6,602 bases of DNA from contig MFGW01000017.1 in assembly GCA_001780385.1 (NCBI GenBank), positions 1 through 6,602 on the forward strand. Reading direction: 5' to 3'. Positions 1 through 5,809 of this stretch are shown here, in pieces (the first letter of the stretch is position 1; the number at the start of each line of letters is the position of its first letter). The translations under genes were made by a program, and so were the position numbers. The DNA comes from Candidatus Fischerbacteria bacterium RBG_13_37_8. Lineage in GTDB: Bacteria; Acidobacteriota; HRBIN11; MFGW01. The notes below the pieces were generated by a model that was not told the origin of the DNA, made no database searches, and was given only the letters and a program-made list of their open reading frames with translations.

Positions 1-528
1 ACTAACTCAACTTTTGTTGGCTATTATAGCGCTGCAGAAAAGCTGATACGTGCTGTGCAAAGAATTTTATGGGCTGCGTCACAAAGTCTTTATCCTCATA
101 TCAATAGACTGGCACAAATATCACAAGAACAGACACTTCGATTCATACGCAAAGTACTTTTTTCGCTGGGTGGTATTTTTATGGTGATAAGTTGTGTTGT
201 TTTTATATTTGCACCACAAATAGCCAATTTAGTATTAGGGCGGCAATTCGTTTCATCTATGAGGATTCTTCGAATACTTGCGATAATACCTTTTCTCGCA
301 ACGGTTAGCAATGTTCTCGGCTTGCAGACAATGTTCTCTTTTGGCCTGAAAGATAAGTATGCTCGAGTATTAATTGCTGCAGCGATTGTCAGCGTTGTTT
401 GTGCGGTGATCCTTTCTTTCTATTTCAATTATATCGGAACAGCAATTACGGTTATAATTACGGAATTGTTTATTATTACTTCATCAATCTTGGTGCTGCG
501 CCATAATAAAATCAATATTTTTAGGTGA
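1..528 (+). CDS. Wzx-type polysaccharide flippase, C-terminal part (5' end outside window)
   Basis: The reading frame is open from the first base, so the gene begins upstream. The GTG at 55 is an internal Val codon, not a start. The visible 175 residues open with VGYYSAAEKLIRAVQ, a stretch typical of O-antigen/capsule translocases of the polysaccharide-synthase (MOP exporter) superfamily. It is followed by an SLYPHINRLAQ loop and about four hydrophobic segments near visible residues 52-80, 89-113, 121-142 and 145-166. It ends in a short basic tail. These proteins flip undecaprenyl-diphosphate-linked oligosaccharide units across the cytoplasmic membrane. Family members usually have 12-14 membrane segments over 400-500 residues, so roughly the last third is present. 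The gene ends 13 bases before a glycosyltransferase gene, consistent with one transcript. A related exporter of the same fold is possible, but the neighbours favour Wzx. Confidence 0.88.
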   Translation, partial: TNSTFVGYYSAAEKLIRAVQRILWAASQSLYPHINRLAQISQEQTLRFIRKVLFSLGGIFMVISCVVFIFAPQIANLVLGRQFVSSMRILRILAIIPFLATVSNVLGLQTMFSFGLKDKYARVLIAAAIVSVVCAVILSFYFNYIGTAITVIITELFIITSSILVLRHNKINIFR

Positions 529-529
529 G
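523..529 (+). promoter_or_regulatory. Ribosome binding site for the glycosyltransferase gene at 542
   Basis: AGGTGAG overlaps the flippase stop codon and lies 12 bases before the ATG at 542. It matches the anti-Shine-Dalgarno pattern well, though the spacing is slightly long. It supports the ATG at 542 as the start and suggests that ribosomes finishing the flippase reinitiate here. Confidence 0.5.
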
Positions 530-541
530 ATTCCTACAGCA

Positions 542-1606
542 ATGAAAATACTGATGCTGGTAAATTGGAAAATCCACTATCTCAATACTGATAATATTGC
601 AATTCAACCGCCTGATAAAGTTGTAAAAGGAACGCCGTATTGGATTTTTAAATATTGGCCTGAGAATGTCATTGTTGATGTCGTCGATTATTCAAAATTG
701 CCGCTTTTTCACGCTTTGGAAAAAGAAATTTTAAAATTCTATGCTTGGCAGGCTATTGTTGCTGCTTTTAAATCCAGGAATTATGATATGATAATATCGC
801 ATGGTGCGCAGAGTGGTATTCTACTGGCCTTTTTACGTGCTTTGTGCGGGAATCGGAATCCACCTCATTTCATTATTGATATTGGCTGCTTCAATGGAGC
901 ACGTGAAAATCTTTTTGAAACAATGCCCATTGAATTTGCGTCACGCACTTTAGCCGGAATAATTTATCATAGTAGTATACAGCGTAAGTATTATCAGAGA
1001 CATTTCCCAACAATAGTGAAACGTACAATTTTTGTGCCCTTTGGCGTAGATGTGGAATTTTTCGCTCCAGGTAATGGTGAGATTGATGATGTGGTGGTCT
1101 CCTTTGGCTATCAAAAGCGAGATTACGAGACTCTGCTAAAAGCTTGGCGGGGCTTAAAAGGAGTGAAAACTGAGCTGAGAATCATTGGTATCAAGAATTC
1201 CGGGATTTGCAGCCTCAAAAATAATTCTGGTGATATTAAGTTTTTTGACTTTGTGCCGATCAGTGAACTAAAGAGAATCATCGCTGCTTCGAGATTTGTA
1301 GTCATTCCTCTGCCTTATTTTGAATATTGTTATGGACAAATGAGTTTATTGCAATCAATGAGTATGGGTAAAGCGGTAATCGTGACAAAGACACCTAGCA
1401 CACAGGATTATGTCGTGAATGGTAGAAATGGATTTTTTGTCGATCCTTATGATGTGAATGGTTTACATGGCAAATTGGAGTTTCTATTAAAGAACCCGAA
1501 TTCCGCAAAGGATATCGGTGACCGGGCACATAGAGACGTGAGAGAGAAATTCAGTGAGGAACTAATGACGAGGCGTATTTATAATTTTTTGAAAGTCTTC
1601 AAATAA
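542..1606 (+). CDS. Glycosyltransferase, GT4-like (GT-B fold)
   Basis: This 354-residue protein, a usual length for the family, probably transfers a sugar from a nucleotide donor to the growing lipid-linked oligosaccharide on the cytoplasmic side of the membrane. The N-terminal half is divergent and includes YDMIISHGAQSGILLA near 81-96. The linker FVPFGVD at 164-170 is typical of GT-B enzymes. The C-terminal half carries the GT4 pattern: SFGYQKRDYETLLKA (187-201), ELRIIG (211-216), GQMSLLQSMSMGKAVIVT (265-282) and NGRNGFFVDPYD (293-304). The usual EX7E donor motif is degenerate. Gln271 stands where the second Glu is expected, and Cys263 is at the first position if aligned without gaps, with Glu261 two residues away. 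The subfamily whose C-terminus reads GQxxLLQxMxMGKxVI commonly lacks that Glu, so this need not mean loss of activity. The stop overlaps the next gene by one base. Donor and acceptor sugars cannot be read from the sequence. Confidence 0.85.
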   Translation: MKILMLVNWKIHYLNTDNIAIQPPDKVVKGTPYWIFKYWPENVIVDVVDYSKLPLFHALEKEILKFYAWQAIVAAFKSRNYDMIISHGAQSGILLAFLRALCGNRNPPHFIIDIGCFNGARENLFETMPIEFASRTLAGIIYHSSIQRKYYQRHFPTIVKRTIFVPFGVDVEFFAPGNGEIDDVVVSFGYQKRDYETLLKAWRGLKGVKTELRIIGIKNSGICSLKNNSGDIKFFDFVPISELKRIIAASRFVVIPLPYFEYCYGQMSLLQSMSMGKAVIVTKTPSTQDYVVNGRNGFFVDPYDVNGLHGKLEFLLKNPNSAKDIGDRAHRDVREKFSEELMTRRIYNFLKVFK

Positions 1607-2598
1607 TGACTACATACAAACATGTGAACTGCAATTTATGTGGCGGTCGGGAAAAACAACCGTTCGTGCAAGTCGCTTGCATTGATCGGGAAGATGAAAT
1701 ATTCTCAATTGTGCGATGCAATTATTGCGGATTATTATATTTGGATCCACGGCCCAATAAGCACGCAGTGATGGATTATTATGCTCCTGATTATTATGCG
1801 TGGCAATCAGCGGGAAGGTTGTCGATAAGAGAACGAGTAAAAACAATAGTCATGGAAGAACGTGGACATTGTTGTGTTAAGAGCTATTCATTCCCGGTTA
1901 ATATTTTGAGACGTGTAATCGCCTGGCTCTTTGATCGATATGTAAGTGTAATTGTACAATACGGAAGAAACGAGAAAGTCCTTGATGTCGGATGCGGCAG
2001 TGGTGGTTTTCTTAAATGGCTTGTTGATCATGATTTCAAAGCCCAGGGTGGGGATGTATCATTTCAAGCAGCTGAACGAGCATATGAGAAAGGTCTTGAT
2101 GTATTTTGTGGTGAGCTCAGTGATGCAAAATTTAATGACAACGAATTTGATACTTTAGTAATTAACCAAGTATTGGAGCATGTTCAAGATCCGCAGCAAT
2201 TATTAACTGAATGCCATCGTATTTTGAAAAACGGTGGTTTGTTGATAGTCGGTGTGCCTAACATCGAATCGTACTCATTTAGGGTATTGGGGCGCTATTG
2301 GCATGCAATTGATGTCCCGAAGCATCTTTATTACTTTTCCTATACGACACTGAGGATTATGCTTGAACGTGTTGGGTTTATTATAGATAATGCACGAACC
2401 AGTTTTTTCTTTATCCCTAGAGTAATTTATGAAGATCTAAGGCGGTTGAGAAAATCTGAAAACCTAATCCGCTATTTTTCTGCAATTTTTAAGATTTTCG
2501 TATTAAGGTTTTTATATTTTTTATGGAGTAGAGACAGAATGAGCGGCGATTATTTGACATTATATGCAAGAAAAAAGAGCTCCAAGGATCTTGTCTGA
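1606..2598 (+). CDS. Zinc-ribbon class I SAM-dependent methyltransferase
   Basis: This 330-residue protein begins with a probable zinc-binding module: Cys9-x2-Cys12 and Cys38-x2-Cys41, followed by GLLYLDPRP (42-50). The SAM-binding Rossmann domain follows, with motif I VLDVGCGSGGF (125-135), Asp150 in GGD as the likely acidic residue that contacts the SAM ribose, and FDTLVINQVLEHV (181-193) as the post-II region. The DVPKHLYYFS stretch (236-245) is common in Methyltransf_23-type enzymes of polysaccharide loci. A hydrophobic basic stretch at 289-307 may help membrane association. The likely role is methylating a sugar or a chain end of the polysaccharide, but the substrate cannot be seen. The ATG lies in TAATG and overlaps the upstream stop by one base. 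Only a weak GAAAG (1591-1595) precedes it, so translation is probably coupled. The methyltransferase assignment is firm; the target is inference. Confidence 0.9.
   Translation: MTTYKHVNCNLCGGREKQPFVQVACIDREDEIFSIVRCNYCGLLYLDPRPNKHAVMDYYAPDYYAWQSAGRLSIRERVKTIVMEERGHCCVKSYSFPVNILRRVIAWLFDRYVSVIVQYGRNEKVLDVGCGSGGFLKWLVDHDFKAQGGDVSFQAAERAYEKGLDVFCGELSDAKFNDNEFDTLVINQVLEHVQDPQQLLTECHRILKNGGLLIVGVPNIESYSFRVLGRYWHAIDVPKHLYYFSYTTLRIMLERVGFIIDNARTSFFFIPRVIYEDLRRLRKSENLIRYFSAIFKIFVLRFLYFLWSRDRMSGDYLTLYARKKSSKDLV
2584..2588 (+). promoter_or_regulatory. Ribosome binding site for the polymerase-like gene at 2598
   Basis: AAGGA lies inside the end of the methyltransferase gene, nine bases before the ATG at 2598. 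It supports that start, which overlaps the methyltransferase stop in TGATG. Confidence 0.5.
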
Positions 2599-4031
2599 TG
2601 TTTGATACTATACTAATTATTGCGATTTTCGGCGCTCTTATTTTGTGTTTGCTTGCCATTTTATTGAAAAAGTGGGATTGGTTGCCAATATTATTGCTTA
2701 TTATATTGTGGTACATTCCTCGACAAGCGGTACCTGATGGCATATTAGAGGATTTTGTCTTTTTACGGTGGTTAACATTACTTATTATACCAGTAATAAT
2801 GATTATTCAAATTCTGAAATTAATAATGGAAGCCAAGGAAATCAGAACAACCACGATAATATGGCCGTTATTTGCCTATGTGTGTTTTAGTGCGGCGTCA
2901 GGGATCATGAACGATTCCAAGATAATTGAATGTGTCGGTTCAACTGCACTGTATATTCGGTATCCACTTCTTTTTATCGCCCTGGTCAATATGGATATAT
3001 CGAAAAAAACGGTATCGACTTTTGTCAAACTACTCGTTTTTTTAGTAGCTATTCAAATCCCAGAATGTCTATATCGTTTCCTTGCACTCGGCATACACGG
3101 AGATTTGGTTTCCTACACTTTAGGTCCATGGGGTCAGTTTGATCTGGGCGTCTATTCTATTTATGTGTCGGCGATTATCGTTGCGATTGGTATTGTAAGA
3201 GGTTTTAAGTGGTATTATACATTGTTTATTATCTTATTGATTGCCCTGGCCTTAATAGGGGAAATCAAAGCTCTGGCGTTTTCAATCCCGGTTGTTTCTG
3301 TTGCTGTCATATATTTTGGTTTACGAGAACAGAAAATACGAAAGGTCATACTGCTAATTGCAGTCCCATTAGTTTTAATGACGACAGTCTATGTTTCATT
3401 AACGATTTGGACTCGGGTTCATACTTACAGCGGAAACATGCTGGCAGTCTATTTAGACAAACTGGTGAGTTTTTTTCGTGACCCGACTCAATTGATCGTT
3501 GCTGAAAAAGCAGATTATTCAGCATCTCGTTTTCTCGGTAGTGCTTTTGTGTGGAATATACTGAAGTCTGACTGGAAAACACTCTTATTTGGAATGGGAC
3601 CGGGGAGTCTACTCGCTGGGAATTTTTTAGGTACACCTGGTCGTATTTTTGATGAAATTCCTTATTTAAACCAGCTCGCAGTGATTCTGGGTGAAGTTGG
3701 AGTGGTTGGTGTTCTAATCTTTTACTGGTTACAGCTCAGCTTGCTGAGATATATAACGTATGCAAATAGAATAATTGAGGATTCTGATATTCATATTATT
3801 GCTGTAGCACTTTACGGAATGTGGATATTCTACGCAATATTAGGACCATTTTATGACTTAGTTTGGCGTCATGATTCACCGAACTTCATTTTTTATTTTT
3901 TGCTTGCCTATGTCTATGTGCATCTTGATAAAGTATCATTAAGGAAGACTGCTGAACTTCAGCGACCATCGGGGAAAAAAGGTAAAATCAGTAAAGACTT
4001 CAGGGTTGTATGCAAGCCAGAAAAAGGTTAA
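2598..4031 (+). CDS. Polytopic membrane protein, Wzy-like polymerase / O-antigen ligase family
   Basis: This 477-residue protein has about twelve hydrophobic segments, roughly at 2-22, 28-40, 57-76, 87-102, 112-130, 140-160, 183-200, 205-222, 224-240, 249-270, 355-383, 399-419 and 429-443; some pairs may be re-entrant. A long polar loop of about 80 residues lies between the segments ending near 270 and starting near 355. It contains SASRFLGS (308-314) and FGMGPGSLLAG (331-341). A large loop of this kind with an Arg and a GxGPG signature is a hallmark of Wzy polymerases and WaaL-type ligases. GEIKALAFSIP (221-231) also fits this group. Such proteins join repeat units, or attach finished chains, on the outer face of the inner membrane. 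Sequence conservation in the family is low, and polymerase versus ligase cannot be settled here; the nearby flippase favours polymerase. The last 30 residues are polar and strongly basic. Confidence 0.75.
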   Translation: MFDTILIIAIFGALILCLLAILLKKWDWLPILLLIILWYIPRQAVPDGILEDFVFLRWLTLLIIPVIMIIQILKLIMEAKEIRTTTIIWPLFAYVCFSAASGIMNDSKIIECVGSTALYIRYPLLFIALVNMDISKKTVSTFVKLLVFLVAIQIPECLYRFLALGIHGDLVSYTLGPWGQFDLGVYSIYVSAIIVAIGIVRGFKWYYTLFIILLIALALIGEIKALAFSIPVVSVAVIYFGLREQKIRKVILLIAVPLVLMTTVYVSLTIWTRVHTYSGNMLAVYLDKLVSFFRDPTQLIVAEKADYSASRFLGSAFVWNILKSDWKTLLFGMGPGSLLAGNFLGTPGRIFDEIPYLNQLAVILGEVGVVGVLIFYWLQLSLLRYITYANRIIEDSDIHIIAVALYGMWIFYAILGPFYDLVWRHDSPNFIFYFLLAYVYVHLDKVSLRKTAELQRPSGKKGKISKDFRVVCKPEKG

Positions 4032-4135
4032 TATAGGATGGCCTGAATGAGGCAAGAGTGGATGGCACAAATCAGATTCGGGAAGCGCCCAAGCATCGGA
4101 TGAAATGAATTCACCCGACGAGTGCCTCGGCTAGG

Positions 4136-4158
4136 GGGTCGCGTCAGGCACGCGACCC
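4136..4158. repeat. Perfect 9-bp inverted repeat (GC-rich hairpin)
   Basis: GGGTCGCGT (4136-4144) pairs exactly with ACGCGACCC (4150-4158) around the 5-base loop CAGGC. The stem has seven G-C pairs and would be stable in RNA. A competing pairing exists between GTGCCT (4122-4127) and AGGCAC (4146-4151), which shares bases with the loop and 3' arm. No T-tract follows, so it is not a standard intrinsic terminator. It sits 104 bases after the polymerase-like gene and next to the IS remnant, so it may be part of the IS, a leftover terminator, or a structure slowing readthrough. Confidence 0.7.
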
Positions 4159-4401
4159 GGCGGAAAATCATGTTGAGGATAAAGTACGGATTATTGTTGA
4201 AGGGCTCTGCTAGAAATTGCCGGTCGGCGATCTAGTATGCCTGTCCAAGAACTTCATGGCAGCGGGTAAGCACAACTGCGGGGTGAAATGCTGCGGAATG
4301 CGACTGACAAGGAAGTCGATCAGTTCAAGCAAGAGAACGGTCAGTTGAAAGGGCTGTTAGGTGAGCGGACTTTGTCGTTGCTTAAAAAAAGATTTTTGTA
4401 G
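4154..4401 (+). pseudogene. Decayed IS3-family transposase OrfA
   Basis: Three pieces line up in order with the OrfA of IS3-type elements that reads EDKIRIVLEGLRGE, then YYRWSKEFLEAGKKRLAGDT, then REATSDEVKEL and an EN..LK leucine-rich segment ending in LLKK (family pattern from memory). Here 4160-4210 gives AENHVEDKVRIIVEGLC and then an in-frame TAG at 4211. Positions 4214-4276 give KLPVGDL and, after loss of about twelve residues, SKNFMAAGKHN. From 4276 the match continues in another frame as LRGEMLRNATDKEVDQFKQE and then NGQLKGLLGERTL, ending with LLKKRFL and a TAG at 4399. The missing residues include the recognition part of the helix-turn-helix. With a stop, a deletion and a frameshift the gene is dead. 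No following OrfB integrase domain is visible and the IS ends cannot be placed. OrfA is normally about 90-110 residues long. Confidence 0.75.
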
Positions 4402-4567
4402 CTGATAAGCGATGGTATCATTTAATGGACAACGATCAGAAAGTAGTTTTATCGCGGAAGATCGGGCTTTTAAGGCGTGGTCGTGGTATACGCAATGCCC
4501 GGGTCACGCATTAATTCCTATCGAACGTCAGCCCAATTTTCTCCTGTCCATCGCTGAATGCTAACGT

Positions 4568-5809
4568 ATGATGAAGGTGTTGATGATAAATAAATTTATT
4601 TATCCCAAGGGAGGTGATGCAATTTGCTCGCTTGAAACAAGGAGACTACTTGTTGAACATAATCATAATGTTGTGCTTTGGGGAATGCATCATTCAAACA
4701 ATCCCAAATTGCCATTCGATGACTATTTTGTAAAATATATAGATTTCGATAATATAAAGGGAATAAAAAATAGAATGAAAGCCGTGGTTTCAATTCTATA
4801 TTCCTTCGAGGCAAAAGCAAAAATTACCTATGTTCTCAAATCATTTAAGCCGGATATTGTGCATCTTAATAATTTTGCTCATCAGATTTCGCCCTCGATC
4901 CTTCACGCAATCAAGAATGAAAGGATTCCAATGGTTATGACCATGCACGATTACAAGCTTGTGTGTCCTGCCTATTCAATGTTCTCAAATAGTGGATGCT
5001 GTGAAGAATGTCGTGGACGTCGCTATTATCGCTGCATAATAAATCGCTGCGCGAAAAATTCCTATAGTAAGAGTACTATTAACTGTCTTGAGATGTATCT
5101 GCACCATGACATAATGGGAATATATAACCTGATTGATATTTTTATCGCACCCAGTTTTTTCCTCAAGAATGAAGTAGAGGAAATGGGTTTTAATCTACCA
5201 GTAACATATTTGCCAAATTTCATTGATTCGAAGAACTATCAACCTCAATACGAATTCACGAAAGGAATATTTTGTTATTTTGGCAGACTGTCTCCAGAGA
5301 AGGGTATCTTTACCATGTTAAAAGCGTTTGCCGCAAAAAGTGCTAAATTGAGAATAATCGGTGATGGACCATTGGGTGAGGAAATTAATAGCATGATAAA
5401 AAAAGAAGGTCTTAATAATGTTGAGATGTTGGGATATAAGAGTGGTGATGAATTACAAAAGTCGATTAAGGAATCAATGGCTGTAATTATACCATCTGAA
5501 TGCTATGAAAACAATCCAAGGAGTGCTTTAGAAGCATTCGCACTAGGAAAACCAGTAATTGGTGCACGGATTGGTGGTATTCCTGAGTTAGTTATTGATG
5601 GAGAAACTGGATTGACTTTTAAATCGGGTGATGAGCAGGATCTTTCCAAAAAAATCAATTGCCTAATGTCAAATAGTGATATGGTTATGAAAATGGGAAA
5701 AATTGCCAGAAAGACTGTAGAACAGAAATATAATTCTGAAAATCACTATAGAAACCTGCTTGCAATATACAATAATGCAATTAATAATTCAGAAATAAAT
5801 ATAGAGTAA
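4568..5809 (+). CDS. Glycosyltransferase family 4 with cysteine-rich insertion
   Basis: This 413-residue protein is a canonical GT-B retaining glycosyltransferase, expected to use a nucleotide sugar in the cytoplasm to extend the lipid-linked oligosaccharide. MMKVLMINKFIYPKGGD (1-17) is the usual N-terminus, with the Gly15-Gly16 loop. PDIVHLNNF (95-103) and TMHDYKLVCP (125-134) follow. A cysteine cluster, Cys133, 144, 145, 148, 156 and 161, is a known feature of one GT4 subgroup and may bind metal. The donor domain shows FCYFGRLSPEKG (235-246), RIIGDGPLGEE (262-272), and an intact EX7E motif with Glu314 and Glu322 in ENNPRSALEAFALGKPVI, then GGIPELVIDGETGL (336-349). The family N-terminus fits a start at 4568 or the adjacent ATG at 4571. 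No Shine-Dalgarno sequence is visible before either. The gene follows the IS scar directly and overlaps the next gene by one base (TAATG). Sugar specificity is unknown. Confidence 0.92.
   Translation: MMKVLMINKFIYPKGGDAICSLETRRLLVEHNHNVVLWGMHHSNNPKLPFDDYFVKYIDFDNIKGIKNRMKAVVSILYSFEAKAKITYVLKSFKPDIVHLNNFAHQISPSILHAIKNERIPMVMTMHDYKLVCPAYSMFSNSGCCEECRGRRYYRCIINRCAKNSYSKSTINCLEMYLHHDIMGIYNLIDIFIAPSFFLKNEVEEMGFNLPVTYLPNFIDSKNYQPQYEFTKGIFCYFGRLSPEKGIFTMLKAFAAKSAKLRIIGDGPLGEEINSMIKKEGLNNVEMLGYKSGDELQKSIKESMAVIIPSECYENNPRSALEAFALGKPVIGARIGGIPELVIDGETGLTFKSGDEQDLSKKINCLMSNSDMVMKMGKIARKTVEQKYNSENHYRNLLAIYNNAINNSEINIE

Larger units (their letters stand above)
4032..4567 (+). other. Gene-free stretch between the two modules, with IS scar
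   Basis: These 536 bases contain no intact gene and differ in composition from the flanks: 161 G+C in the 300 bases from 4081 to 4380, against 17 in the 60 bases of 5641-5700. From 4032 to 4135 I see nothing recognisable beyond a GGATGGC repeated at 4036 and 4060. A hairpin lies at 4136-4158 and an IS3-type OrfA remnant at about 4154-4401. From 4402 to 4567 every frame is short and I recognise no protein; it could be eroded OrfB or IS end sequence, but I cannot show this. No T-run follows the hairpin and no good promoter precedes the gene at 4568. Confidence 0.75.

Noticed and set aside
55..57. GTG as the start of the flippase gene
   Set aside because: The frame is open back to base 1 and the upstream residues (VGYYSAAEKLIRA) match the family, so this codon is internal.
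96..311. Minus-strand open frame of 71 codons
   Set aside because: It lies wholly opposite the flippase, has no family resemblance, and the plus-strand frame has clear membrane segments.
2489..2743. Minus-strand open frame of 84 codons across the methyltransferase/polymerase joint
   Set aside because: It shadows two well-supported coupled genes and shows no recognisable protein pattern.
3346..3636. Minus-strand open frame of 96 codons
   Set aside because: It lies inside the polymerase-like gene, including its conserved GxGPG loop, and resembles no known protein.
3951..3963. Near-palindrome GCTGAA-C-TTCAGC
   Set aside because: Six-base arms with a one-base centre are expected about once or twice by chance in a window this size, and it lies in coding sequence.
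4041..4055. GCCT/AGGC mini-hairpin after the polymerase-like gene as a terminator
   Set aside because: The stem is only four pairs long and lacks a T-tract.
4037..4108. Short open frame reading DGLNEARVDGTNQ and ending in HRMK before TGA
   Set aside because: It reads smoothly but has no start codon with a ribosome site and matches no family I recognise; too short to call.
4384..4391. AAAAAAAG run at the end of the OrfA remnant as an IS3 programmed frameshift site
   Set aside because: IS3 elements often use A-AAA-AAG, but here that heptamer is out of register with the OrfA frame, and the gene is already broken.
4485..4491. TGGTATAC as an extended -10 promoter element for the gene at 4568
   Set aside because: Only four of six -10 bases match (TATACG) and there is no TTGACA-like box about 17 bases upstream.
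4494..4512. AATGC...GCATT inverted repeat around CCCGGG
   Set aside because: A five-base stem with a nine-base loop is weak and common by chance; no T-run follows.
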